A stretch of 64,000 bases of DNA from Tupaia tana. Lineage: Eukaryota > Chordata > Mammalia > Scandentia > Tupaiidae. Where the stretch lies: contig JAKSZU010000011.1 in NCBI GenBank assembly GCA_026018925.1, positions 12,101,485 to 12,165,484 of the forward strand. Direction: 5' to 3'. Each line of letters opens with the position of its first letter. Position 1 is the first letter of the stretch. Made by a program: the position numbers and the translations under genes. Below, one piece after another: positions 30,531 to 40,235 of this stretch. The notes below the pieces were generated by a model, which saw only the letters and a list, made by a program, of their open reading frames with translations, did not search any database and had not been told where the DNA came from.

Positions 30531-31134
30531 ACCAATGCTTGTGTCTCTGTAGGGTGTGAGACATGTTGCAAAGAACTGTTAATTGTTCTGAAGTTTGCAA
30601 GAGGCTTACTTTTGTGTGTAAATCAGAACAAACTCAATGTTAGCCCTGTATCAACACCCTCCCTCATTGGCATTGCATTATGGTGTGTGTGCTTTTGTCA
30701 TTTTCCATGCTATAAACTGAAAAGCCTTTATTTTTGTTTTAAGCAAAAAGTAATAACATACACATGGTTAAAACCCAAATCAAGTCATACGAAAGAGCTT
30801 GGGCTGTAAAGCAAAACCTACATACACCCCGTCTTTCCAGCCACACTTCAAAGGACTTGTTTTTTAGTTCTCCAGAGTTTTAAATAAAACACTTGTATGT
30901 TGTTTCTTGATTTATTAACTTGGACGCTACCAAGTTGTTATAGCAGGTGAGGAGTTTAGTGACACTATCCTCCACCTCCCCTCCTGACCTTTTTTCCTCT
31001 GTGTGATCATTCTCTTCTTATTTTCACTTCTCAGTGAGCTGAGGCTGCTGGGGCTGAAGGGAGGGCAGCTCGGAACTAATCGGTGTGGACAACTAGCTGC
31101 AGAGTGCTTCTTAAGGATGTATTTTAATTAATTA
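30531..31134. other. Low-copy DNA, possible L1 3' trace
   Basis: GTTAAAACCCAAATCAAGTC near 30769 could be an L1 3' UTR. The rest is unassigned. TTAATTAATTAATTAATTA ends the stretch near 31127. Confidence 0.4.
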
Positions 31135-31322
31135 ATTAATTAAAATAATTATTTTATTTTATCTTTATTTTTTTATTTTATTTTAATTTGACCAGAGAGG
31201 AACTGAGTGGGAGAGAGAGAGAGAGAGCAAGTGAGAAAGCAAGTCTCCAGGTCTGGGACTTGACCTGTGGCCTGCCATGTGGGAGTCTAGCGCCCTTAAA
31301 TACCACACTACCTGCCAGCCCT
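31135..31322 (-). mobile_element. SINE-B copy, antisense
   Basis: ATTTTAATTTGACCAGAGAGG, GTCTCCAGGTCTGGGACTTG, reversed head CACACTACCTGCCAGCCC. Confidence 0.85.
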
Positions 31323-31404
31323 AAGGACTTAGTTTAAAATGAGGATGAAAATGAATAGTCCTATGAAATTCATGGTTTTTCAAGACTTTTTTTAAAAACC
31401 TTTT

Positions 31405-31587
31405 TTCCCTTTTTTAAAAGAATTATTTTATTTAACTTCATTTATTTATTTATTTTAATTTGACCTGAGAGGCACAGAGTAAGAATGAGAGAAAGAGAAA
31501 ACAAGCTGCCAGCTCTGGGACTTGAACCACAATTGGCCATGGGAGAATCTAACACCCTTCATCACCATGCCACCTGCCAGCCCCAAA
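31405..31587 (-). mobile_element. SINE-B copy, antisense
   Basis: ATTTTAATTTGACCTGAGAGG, GGGACTTGAACCACAATTGG, reversed head CATGCCACCTGCCAGCCCC. Confidence 0.85.
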
Positions 31588-31639
31588 AGACATCTTTGAA
31601 AAACTGTGTGTTCTTTGTTTTTAAAAAGTTTAGTTTATT

Positions 31640-31904
31640 GGGAGCAGCAGTTAGTGTAATGGCTATGTCGCTGGACTCCCACAAAGTTAACCATGGTTTG
31701 AGTCCCAGACCCGGTGGCTTAAACTCACGCTGGGCGCGTGTGCGTGCGTGCCCAAGATCCCAAGAGGAGAATGGAGGAGAAGGGATTGTGGCGTGGCCAT
31801 CCCCCCTGGGGGGTGATTTCTCGCTTTCTATTTCTCTGTCTTTCTGGCGAGCGCATGCGCCCTATAGCAAAAAAAACCTCTCCAAAAAAAAAAAAAAAGA
31901 AAAG
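31640..31904 (+). mobile_element. Young SINE-A copy
   Basis: GGGAGCAGCAGTTAGTGTAATGG head, GGTTTGAGTCCCAGACCCGG, full body, CCCTATAGCAAAAAAAACC, A-tail. Exact 16 bp duplication AAAAGTTTAGTTTATT at 31624-31639 and 31905-31920. Confidence 0.95.
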
Positions 31905-31914
31905 AAAAGTTTAG

Positions 31915-32148
31915 TTTATTTATGATAGAGAGCCCTTGCAGGAGCATGAGAATGAGAGAGAGAGAGAGAGAGAAAGAGAAACACCCTCAACAGAGTCTCA
32001 GCATGTCACGATCCCCATCCCCTGCCCTCCGGCTTGTCAGGATCTTGGGCACATGTAAACATGCCCCAAGTGCGGACCCAGGGATCTGAACTGTGGTGGA
32101 CCGCATGGCTTCCAGCATTGCAGTTCAGTATGCTGCCTGTTGGCCCCC
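31915..32148 (-). mobile_element. SINE-C copy, antisense
   Basis: TTTATTTATGATAGAGAGC tail side (complement of AATAAA), (GA)n, AACAGAGTCTCAGCATG, GGGATCTGAACTGTGG, reversed head GTATGCTGCCTGTTGGCCC. Confidence 0.75.
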
Positions 32149-32359
32149 CACCTGGGCCTGTGTGTTCTTTTTCTATGAACTCTTATGACTTTCTTCAGCG
32201 GGGGTGGTCATCTGAGTAAGTGGCTGCTTTCATTTGAGGACACCGAGGACCGCACGGCTAAGCACATTGCTCTGTTTGCATGGGCTGCTAAAGCTCCATG
32301 CCAAATTGGGGGCCACCTCTTAAGCTGAGAAATTGCACTGAAGAGGTCCCCAGATCGCA

Positions 32360-32392
<33 letters not shown>

Positions 32393-32495
32393 ATTATTTT
32401 ATTTATTCATTTAAATTTGACCAGAGAGGGACAGAGAGAGAAAAAGGGGGAGAGAAAGAGAAAGGAAGCCGCCGGGTCTGGGACTCGAACCGCCA
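32360..32495 (-). mobile_element. 5'-truncated SINE-B fragment, antisense
   Basis: A-run, TTTAAATTTGACCAGAGAGG, GCCGCCGGGTCTGGGACTCG; stops at the reversed B-box (GAACCGCC), so the tRNA head is missing. Confidence 0.75.
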
Positions 32496-32594
32496 TCTTA
32501 TTTTTCTCTTTGTCTCATTTTGCAGCTGGATTTCTTAATCCTGGTAGCTAGATTAAGAAAAACAGCATGGGAACTTCCTCGGAGTCCCTTTCTT

Positions 32595-32663
32595 TTGAGT
32601 CGTCGGAAAAGTCATGACGTATTTTTCTCTGCAAAAATGCGGCATGACTTCCCCGATGACCCA
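32595..32663. mobile_element. 69 bp palindromic mariner MITE
   Basis: Left TTGAGTCGTCGGAAAAGTCA and right, read in reverse, TGGGTCATCGGGGAAGTCA form imperfect inverted ends related to the element at 6831-6909. The centre is TTTTTCTCTGC. Confidence 0.65.
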
Positions 32664-33384
32664 GTCATCCTAGTTGTAGAGAAGCTGTGCTTGGCTTTGA
32701 GCGCCCCAGCCTTTCCCTGGGCTGACCACCACCCCTTCCCTGGGTTTTGTGTCTGTGTTGCACTTTCCCTTCCCTTCCAGCCTGGGAGGCAAGTGCTCCA
32801 GAAATAGGATGGCGTGGCGGCTTCCCCTGTGTAATTGGGGTGATTTATTTCCCTGATAAAGACACCAGGCCGTGTGAGGATTTACCTTGAATCCATTCTG
32901 GTCGCTGGGCTGAGCCTCGTAAAAGATGCTCGGCAATTAGTGCCGCGTGGAGCCGCCTCTCCAGCCTGGGCCTGCACAGGTTTAACGAGAGGCAGAGTGG
33001 CCAAGGGACTTCATGTGGGGACGCTTGGGTCCCCTCTTCCTGAGCTCCTCCTTGCCTTGGCCTCAGAGCTCGGAGCTCGGAGTCTAGGGATGTGAGAGCC
33101 CAGAAAGGTGGTCATCCACAGCCAGGCTGTCTGGAGTCTCGCACCCACCCCTCCATCTCTCCTAGGGCCACCCACAGCTCCTCTCGCTGCCCCTGGTGAA
33201 GCCACAGTCGGCTAGCTTAGTTTATTCACCCATGTAGTTTTGAAAGCAGCAAGCCCCCTTTCCTTTTGAATATTCTGAAATATATGTGGCACGCCAGCGT
33301 GCATTTGAGGTGCGGTGGGTCTGCTCCGATTAACCTGAGGGTGGGGGCTCCAGGGCCCTCCTACGGACTTCTCCACTCCTTTAT
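32664..33384. other. Low-copy DNA, possible conserved non-coding
   Basis: About 720 bp. 32815-32950 has a compact, non-repetitive AT/GC mosaic (GGTGATTTATTTCCCTGATA). No coding signal; CpG frequency is slightly higher near 33040-33180. Confidence 0.4.
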
Positions 33385-33451
33385 TTTTTTTTAGTATTAA
33401 AAGTAATTTTCTTTATTCTTGATAAAGCTTGTATGTATGCGTGCAAGAGTA

Positions 33452-33517
<66 letters not shown>

Positions 33518-33700
33518 GTGTACCCTCCGCAGCATCTGGTCGCGCGCGATCCTCTTCCTCCAGTCCTCCAGCCCATGGCATTCTGGGCACGTGTATACAT
33601 GCCTGATGTGTTTCAGACCGACTGGACTGTGGATTCGAACCCTGTTGGGATCCAGCTTCTTTAGAACAGATCATTACCGCTGTGCCACGGAACCAGCCTG
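33385..33700 (-). mobile_element. SINE-C-like copy with (GA)n, antisense
   Basis: TTTTCTTTATTCTTGATAAAGC tail side, (GA)n at about 33457-33514, GTGGATTCGAACCCTG reversed B-box, reversed head CTGTGCCACGGAACCAGCC. Confidence 0.75.
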
Positions 33701-33793
33701 ACTTCTCTACGCTTTGTGTGTGTGCAATTGACTCAGGGTCTCCCACCCTCACCACATAGACAGATGGGTGTTCTTTGTTCAATTATCTTCTTG

Positions 33794-33994
33794 TCTTTTT
33801 TTATCTTTTTAAAGGATTATTCATTTATTTATTTAATTCTATTTGTTATTATTATGTTTTAAATTTGACCAGAGAGAGACAGAGAAAGAGAGAAAGAGAA
33901 AGCAAATTGCCAGGTTGCCAGGTCTGGGACTCGAACCCCGCAGTAGACCGTGTGGGAATCCAGCACCTTTAACCACCATGCCATCTGCCAGCCC
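33794..33994 (-). mobile_element. SINE-B copy, antisense
   Basis: TTTTAAATTTGACCAGAGAGAG, GGTCTGGGACTCGAACCC, CCATGCCATCTGCCAGCCC. Flanked by TCAATTATCTTCTT, shared with the next SINE. Confidence 0.85.
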
Positions 33995-34009
33995 CTCAAT
34001 TATCTTCTT

Positions 34010-34276
34010 TTTTTTTTTTTTTTTTGTAGAGGTTTTCTACTATAGGGTGCGTGCGCTCGCCAGACAGACAGAGAGAGACATAGAGACAGAAAGTGAGAAA
34101 TCACTCCCCAGGGGGGATGGTCACGCCGCAATCCCTTCTCCTCCATTCTCCTCTCGGGATCTTGGGCACGCACGCACACGCGCCCGGCGTGAGTTTTAAG
34201 CCACCGGGTCCGGGACGCGAACCGTGGTCGACTACATGGGAGTCCAGCGACATAGCCATTACGCTAACTGCTGGTT
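34010..34276 (-). mobile_element. Young SINE-A copy, antisense
   Basis: T-run, GTAGAGGTTTTCTACTATAGGG, GGGACGCGAACCGTGG, GCCATTACGCTAACTGCTGG. CTCAATTATCTTCTT flanks both sides. Confidence 0.95.
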
Positions 34277-34293
34277 CCCTCAATTATCTTCTT

Positions 34294-34842
34294 ATAGGAG
34301 ATTCTTAGAGGCCTGTGAAGTTTTAGACCCGAGCAGGACTTTGGAATTGGCACTGCTTTCCTTTTTCTGTGGTAGAGGTCAGAAATGCTGGCTCTCCCCA
34401 GGACCATGCCGTGATCTGTGTTTCAGAGCTCAGTAGAAGTGGACGGCTGTGGACCGAGACCTGATGCTCACTGAGTCAGTCCTTTATTTATGAATAGTTT
34501 GGGGGAAGTTTTTCCTAAAACAATAATGTCCCAATACAATAGCATCTGGTTTATTCCTGTTCACAATCCAGGGTGTAAACTCTGAGTGTGCTAGGTGACA
34601 TGGCAAGAAACATGGGTCCTGGCCCAGAGCTTTGAAAACCCTTGGAACTCCCCGAGCGATAGGGGTGACAGGTGCATCTTTTATTGTAAGACTTGGTTTT
34701 GTCCCTGGTTCCTGGCACAGAGCTTCTAGTACCCTCTGAACTTTCTGAGTGGTCGAGGTGGTGGGAGTGTCCTTTTCTGAGTCAGTCCTTTATAATGAAG
34801 AGGGCTTGGACACTATTTGAGAAAACTGTTCAGAAAGCTTTC
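34294..34842. repeat. Unique DNA with a diverged tandem duplication
   Basis: TCCTGGCCCAGAGCTTTG...GGAACTCCCCGAGCGATAG (about 34618-34680) is repeated in altered form as TCCTGGCACAGAGCTTCT...GAACTTTCTGAGTGGTCG (about 34709-34775). CTGAGTCAGTCCTTTAT occurs exactly at 34472-34488 and 34778-34794. It may be a degraded LTR with internal repeats. Confidence 0.55.
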
Positions 34843-34966
34843 TTCCTCTCTCTCTCCCTCTCTCATTCTTTCTTCTATATATTTTTTCTCTCCCTCTTTT
34901 TCTTTCTCCTATATTTCCTCTCTCCTCCTCTCCCTCCCTCCCTCCCTCAGTCCCTCCCTCTTTGCT
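34843..34966. repeat. Polypyrimidine tract
   Basis: About 120 bp of C/T with few interruptions, ending (CCCT)n. Low-complexity; the frames across it are composition artefacts. Confidence 0.9.
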
Positions 34967-35160
34967 CAGCTGTGGAGACTTTCTAGTTCTTGCAGAACAA
35001 GGGCAATGTATTATAGACACCGAGGAAACGTGGTCTCTGTGTCCCAGGAGCTTACCAGCTCATCGCAGAGCTGGGCCAAATGCAGGCTATCCTTCCAGCC
35101 TAAGACCTTTTATGACCAGTCCTTTTTAAAAATGAGAGTCCCTCAAAATAATGCTGGTCC

Positions 35161-35419
35161 TCAGCAGTTAGCGTAATGGCTATGTCGCTGGACTCCCATG
35201 TTGCCGACCGCGGTTCGAGTCTCGGACCCGGTGGCTTAAACTCACGCCGGGCGTGTGTGCGTGCGTGCCCAAGATCCCGAGAGGAGAATGGAGGAGAAGG
35301 GATTGCGGCGTGGCCATCCCCCCTGGGGGGTGATTTCTCGCTTTCTATCTCTCTGTCTCTCTCTGTCTGTCTGGCGAGCGCACGCGCCCTATAGCAAAAA
35401 CCTCTCAAAAAAAAAAAAT
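35161..35419 (+). mobile_element. Young SINE-A copy with intact Pol III boxes
   Basis: Head TCAGCAGTTAGCGTAATGG includes TAGCGTAATGG, an exact fit to the Pol III A-box pattern TRGYNNARNNG. GGTTCGAGTCT fits the B-box except for its last base. Full CpG-rich body, CCCTATAGCAAAAACCTC. Target duplication AATAATGCTGGTCC at 35147-35160 and 35420-35433. Confidence 0.95.
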
Positions 35420-35433
35420 AATAATGCTGGTCC

Positions 35434-35851
35434 AATTCTTCATCGACCATCCTGTCTAGGGGAGTGGGCTGTGCCCGAGCAGAGATCAGGGTAGCAGGTC
35501 CCTGTGGTGCTATTGTGTGGTGTGAGTCAGGCTTCCCTGGAGAGACTGGGCTGAACTCACCCTGCACTCCGGGCAGTTGGGGTGTCTCTTACATTCACTT
35601 TCCCTCTGTTGGGTTTTTGTGGGTTTCTTGAGTATTCCAGTGGTACTTTACTAACTCCGAAGAACTACTTTTCCCTTTGTTTAGAGACCAAAATAGAAAC
35701 ACATTTCATGTAAGTTCTGGGTTGATGGATCCTTACCGTATCTAGTGAGACCCAGTGGACGTGCTTTGTTAAATGAACAGAACCATCCGGTAACTCGGGA
35801 GCCACGCCAGGGGTCACGGGCTGTTCTGGTGGCAGCCCAGTGGTCTCGGAG
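35434..35851. other. Low-copy DNA, no gene seen
   Basis: About 420 bp with no repeat that I recognise, leading into the inverted repeat. Confidence 0.5.
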
Positions 35852-35955
35852 CCAAAGTCATTAGCTAATCAGCCCAGCACGCGTGCATTCCAGCCCCGAT
35901 GGTAGTGGGGAGACGCAAGCGTCTCTGAGCTCTGGAAGCAGGGAGTGCATCTCCT
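35852..35955 (+). repeat. Left arm of perfect 104 bp inverted repeat
   Basis: Reads CCAAAGTCATTAGCTAATCA at its start and GGAGTGCATCTCCT at its end. It is identical, base for base over 104 bp, to the reverse complement of 36436-36539. Not low-complexity, and not a repeat family I know. Confidence 0.95.
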
Positions 35956-36435
35956 GGTCTTGTAGGGTACTCAGGGCTCGCATTGGCTTCTACTCGGTGG
36001 CTCTTCCCACCCCTCACCTCAGTTCTCCTAGGGGCCTCTAACTCGCCATGGTACATGCCCAGAGGCTGGCGGCCATGTCGTGTCTCTTCTAAGGTGCCCC
36101 TTCCTTCTCTCTGGAAGCATGCGTGGCTGAATGCAAGTTGATTTGCAACTACACGTGACCCACAGCGGGATTGGTCAAGATGTTCTTTTCCATGCGTCAC
36201 CTTTCGGGACTTATGAACAAGCTTTGGTCTGAAATCAGAATTCCACCGCTCCCAGCATTCGCATCGATTTTAACGGCTTGTGCAGCCCGTTTATCCCCTT
36301 TTCGTGTCATGTTTCCTTCCCTACCTCTGGCTTCAGCTCAAACTCCGTTACTGTTCCCTGCACCTATTGAGAGAGCCCAGAACTAACCCAGGTTCCTTCT
36401 AAAAGGCTGGTCACAGGCGTGCCATGGGAAGACAA
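35956..36435. other. 480 bp spacer of the inverted repeat
   Basis: Mixed-composition sequence with retained CpGs and a CCAAT box on the minus strand (GGGATTGGTC near 36160). A 111-codon minus-strand frame (35865-36200) runs from here into the left arm and has no recognisable domain. No repeat match. Confidence 0.55.
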
Positions 36436-36539
36436 AGGAGATGCACTCCCTGCTTCCAGAGCTCAGAGACGCTTGCGTCTCCCCACTACCATCGGGGCTG
36501 GAATGCACGCGTGCTGGGCTGATTAGCTAATGACTTTGG
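36436..36539 (-). repeat. Right arm of perfect 104 bp inverted repeat
   Basis: Reverse complement of 35852-35955 with 104 of 104 matches. Homology stops abruptly on both sides (GACAA before, ACAGGGCC after). No target duplication flanks the whole 688 bp unit. Confidence 0.95.
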
Positions 36540-36957
36540 ACAGGGCCAGTGCAGTTCCAAACACGTGAGTCACTTGGTTACAGGTGTGGATGGCTGCAAG
36601 CACACTCCGTTACCATGGGAACATGGACATGTACTCATCTCGAAGCAGAAAGAATCCACTTCCACTCCTCTGGGGTGTTTCCAACACTGCTCTCCCTGAG
36701 ACTGCACTCACCCCCGCCTGCTGGGGCTCCCTCCTGGGTGGGTATCCTGGCCAAGGATGGCCATTGCCTTCTCCCCTGACCCCCCCCTCACTACCATCAC
36801 TCCTCCTCCGACTTCGTGGGTGCAGCCAACATCCAGTCCTGCCCCTGATGCCTCATTTGAAGTCCCAGTGACCTAATTACCAAGGAGGGGAAGGCAGAAG
36901 ACCTAATACTTTCTTGAGGCGAAGGCAATATGACAAGGTGACAAAGCTAGGCTTTTT
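36540..36957. other. Low-copy DNA, no gene seen
   Basis: About 420 bp without a recognised feature. CACGTGAGTCAC at 36562-36573 combines an E-box (CACGTG) and a TGAGTCA AP-1 site. Confidence 0.45.
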
Positions 36958-37244
36958 AATATCATTTTTGGGCTGTTTTCCCTTTTATTATCCCAGAGAG
37001 TGCGTGTGCATGCATGAGATGGAGTGAAAGTACTATCCTACCGCGCACCGTGGGGCCTGTCGCACAATTCTTTTTCCTCCACTTGCCCATCGCATCAGAT
37101 TTGTGTGTGTGTGTGTATGTGTGTGTGTGTGTGTGTGTTTCCAGCACATAAACTGCTGGGCCTGGGAGTCAGACCCTGGTGGGCCATGGGATCTGACTTT
37201 CTCTGCGCAGCGCCTAACCATTGCACCACAGGGCCAGCCTGAGA
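36958..37244 (-). mobile_element. SINE-A/C-like copy with (GT)n, antisense
   Basis: TTATTATCCCAGAGAGTGCG, CATGCATGAGATGGAG, (GT)n at about 37102-37139, GGGAGTCAGACCCTGG, reversed head CATTGCACCACAGGGCCAGCC. Confidence 0.75.
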
Positions 37245-37256
37245 GCTAGGCTTTTA

Positions 37257-37445
37257 AAGTTGGACCGGCTGGGCCCCAGTTCTAACTCTGTCGTGTGTGG
37301 GCTCTGTGACCCTGGGAAAACGCTCTTCTTCCTCAGCTCCGGCGTCTTCGTAGGTAATTGGGGTAACCCCTGTTTCACGGGGCTGTTGGAAGGACTGGAA
37401 GTGTGTCAAAGTGCTTGCCATGTCACTCAGTAAGGGCTGCTTCTC
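37257..37445 (+). repeat. MIR
   Basis: CAGTTCTAACTCTGTCGTGTG, GCTCTGTGACCCTGGG, CTTCTTCCTCAGCTCC, AATTGGGGTAACCCCTG, GGGCTGTTGGAAGG and GTGCTTGCCATGTCACTCAG follow the MIR consensus in order. Confidence 0.8.
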
Positions 37446-37777
37446 TTTCGTTCTGCCTCCTAGGAGCCCCGGGGGACTGAGGTGGGGAAATTGAAGATGC
37501 TAGGTGGCAGACACGCCCAGGGACGGCTGTCTGCGGTTCAGAACTCTGGGCCGTGGGCCTGCTGGGCCTTGGGCTGGTTGGGTCAGGTATGTGTCACACA
37601 GTTTTGTGGTTGGAAGCATCAGAAACTGATTCTGGCTGATGCAAGCAAAGAGGAATTTATTGCAAAGATACTGGAGGCTCACAGGGTGGGCAGGAGGCTG
37701 GGGAAACCTCCGGAAAACTGAAAGGAAGGTGCTCAGTGATGTGAGGCCAGGAAATAGTAATGACAGGAACAATTTTA
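37446..37777. other. Low-copy DNA with an old repeat trace
   Basis: GCTGATGCAAGCAAAGAGG...AATTTATTGCAAAGATACTGG near 37636 resembles the same unnamed ancient repeat as near 22600. No coding signal. Confidence 0.4.
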
Positions 37778-38028
37778 GTTTTTGGAGAGATTTTTGCTAT
37801 TATAGGGCATGAGTGCTTGCTGGTGAGACAGAGAGACAGAAAGTGAGAAATCACCCCCGGGGGGGGATGGCCACGCCGCAATCCCTTCTTCTCCGTTCTC
37901 CTCTCGGGATCTTGGGCACGCACGCACATGCACCGGGTGTGAGGTTTAAGCCACTGAGTCCGGGACTCGAACCATGGTCTACTATGTGGGAGTCCACTGT
38001 TGTAACCATTTTGCCATCTGCTAGTCTC
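37778..38028 (-). mobile_element. SINE-A copy, antisense
   Basis: GGAGAGATTTTTGCTATTATAGGG, GGGATCTTGGGCACGC, GGGACTCGAACCATGG, CCATCTGCTAGTCTC. Exact 16 bp duplication GACAGGAACAATTTTA at 37762-37777 and 38029-38044. Confidence 0.95.
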
Positions 38029-38044
38029 GACAGGAACAATTTTA

Positions 38045-38737
38045 TAGCAAAGGTTGGGAGGTCAGGGTTTTCGGTTGGGATGGAAAAACCCTGTCCTTGT
38101 TTCTCTGGCTCACAATTCAAAGTATCAGCACAGAGCTCTGGAAGCGAGTGCCATGCCCTCACGTACACCCCGTGAAGGAGGAAGGAACCCCTAGGGCCCT
38201 TTGGATCTGTCATGGGAGAGCTGGCACCTGCATTTATAACCTCACAGAGAAGGGGCCCAGTCAGGGAGTGACAATCCCCTAAAAAAGAAGTGGGATGCCC
38301 TCGGGATACCGAGAGGAACCTGGCCAGCAGAAACAAGGTCTGCTGTAGGAACATGGGCAAATTGCACTTCGGGCTTCTTGACTGAAAATGAGAAACTTGA
38401 ACTAAATGATTTCAAAGGACCCCTCGGGTTCTAATGGATCTTCTCTAATTAGTAAGTAGACAAGTCTTCCACTGGGAGGAAATAGGAATTAACATTATCA
38501 GCCACTTTAGTTCTTAGTTTTCCCCCAACACTTCCTGCCTGTCCAATATAGATGATTAGTAATTCATATTTTTAAAAGTCCACTTAATTTATTATTAATT
38601 AATAAAATAGTGAAGCCCACAGAAAATTACAGAGATGATAACAAATGTATTGGCTCTCATATTTTTCTAAGCTATGCTGAGCTATAATTTGCCATCATTC
38701 ATTTTATTTTATTTCATTTTTTAAAGCATTTACTTCT
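38045..38737. other. Low-copy DNA, AT-rich at the right
   Basis: GAAAATGAGAAACTTGAACTAAATG near 38384 resembles the MIR/L2 3' style ATGAGGGGGTTGAACTAGATGATC. The remainder (38440-38735) is AT-rich and unassigned. Confidence 0.45.
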
Positions 38738-38975
38738 TTGGGAACCAGTGAGTGGTCTGGTGATTGAGGTGTTGGACTCCCACATGGTCGACTGCGGTTC
38801 GAGTACCAGACCTGGTGGCTTGACAATCACACCAGGCACGTGTGCATGTGTGCCCAGAATTCCAGGAGGAGAACGGAGAAGGGATTGCAGTGTGGCCATC
38901 CCTCCTAGGGGGTGATTTCTCACTTTCTCTCTCTAGCGAGTGCATGTACTCTATGGCAAAAACCTTAAAAAAAAA
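38738..38975 (+). mobile_element. SINE-A copy
   Basis: GGGAACCAGTGAGTGGTCTGG head, GGTTCGAGTACCAGACCTGG, GAAGGGATTGCAGTGTGGCC, CTCTATGGCAAAAACC, A-tail. Confidence 0.85.
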
Positions 38976-39202
38976 AAAGTTAATTATTTGTTTCTTCCAT
39001 GAGAGAGACACAGAGAGAGACACAGAGAGAGAGACAGAAAGACAGCCTCTCTCAAAAGCATCTTCATGCCATGATCCACCCCCAATCTGAGCCGGACTGG
39101 ATCACGGGCACGTGCGTGTGTGCCTGGCATGCCCAGGGAGGTCCCAGGACACACTCAGGACCTTTCCCACGGGGGTCCAGCTATGCCACTGCCTGGCCCC
39201 AT
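38976..39202 (-). mobile_element. SINE-C copy, antisense
   Basis: TTCTTCCATGAGAGAGACAC tail side, CTTCATGCCATGATCCACC, ACACTCAGGACCTTTCCC, reversed head CTATGCCACTGCCTGGCCCC. Confidence 0.8.
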
Positions 39203-39970
39203 CATTCATTTCACGTACCTAGGCCAGTGACCTGATGAGGCGGTGTGGGACATCTTCCCAGAAAGCCCTCTCTTGCCCCCTTGAAGTCGTTTTCTCTCCT
39301 CTGCTCCCCCGTCTCCCCTGGTCACCCTCGGTCTGATTTCTATCCTGTAGGTTTGTTTTGCTGTTCTGCAGTTTCATAGACGTGGGTCATGCAATATGTG
39401 CTCTTGAAACTGATTTCTTCTGCGTAGATAATGTCTGAGATTCTTCCACATTGCTGTCCCAGTTGTATATTAAGTGTTTATTGCTACGTCGGATTCCATT
39501 GGTTGGATGTATTATCATTTACGTATCCATTTCTCATTTAATGAACAGTTGGGTTTTTCCAGTCCTTACCTATTAGGAATAAGTCTGCCGCCAACACTTG
39601 TGTGCAAGTCTTTCAGACATGTTTTTATTTCTCCAGTGTCAGTTCCCAGTAAATTGCTAGATCTTACGTTAAGCGTGTGTCTAACTTCAGAAGAAATGGC
39701 AACATTATCTTTCAAAGCGGTTGCTTCAGTTCATCCCCAGCAGTGAACGAGTCTGGTTGTGCTACCTCCATGCCAACTTTTAAAGAATATTTTAGCTGTT
39801 CTTGTGAGTATGAAGTAGTTTCTCATGTATGTTTGCCTTGTATTTTCCTGAAGATTGAGGCCGTTCAGCATTTTTCATATACTTATTATAATCCCTGGAG
39901 TTTGGCACAGAGTACTCACATGTGCCAAATGTCAATCAGAAATAACACGCGGTCTAACAATCTTCATGTG

Positions 39971-40235
39971 TTGGGGCTAGCAGGTGGCGTGGTGGCTAAG
40001 GCACTGGACTCCCACATGACTGACTGTGTTTCGAGTCCCAGATCTGGCAGCTTGAAAATCATGCTAGGTACATGTGCGCACATGCCCAAGATCCCAGAAG
40101 AGTGAAGGAGAAGGGATTGCAGTATGGCCATCCCCCTTGTAGGATGATTTTTCACTTTCCCTCTCACTGTCTTTCTCTGTCTCTCTCCAGCGAATGCATC
40201 CACCCTCTGGCAAAAACAAATAACAAACCCTAAAA
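39971..40235 (+). mobile_element. SINE-A copy in L1
   Basis: TTGGGGCTAGCAGGTGGCGTGGTGG head, GTTTCGAGTCCCAGATCTGG, GAAGGGATTGCAGTATGGCC, CACCCTCTGGCAAAAAC. Confidence 0.9.

Noticed and set aside
35852..36539. Inverted repeat as a DNA transposon with 104 bp terminal repeats
   Set aside because: No target duplication or known end sequence flanks it, and no second copy is in the window. Kept only as a structural finding.
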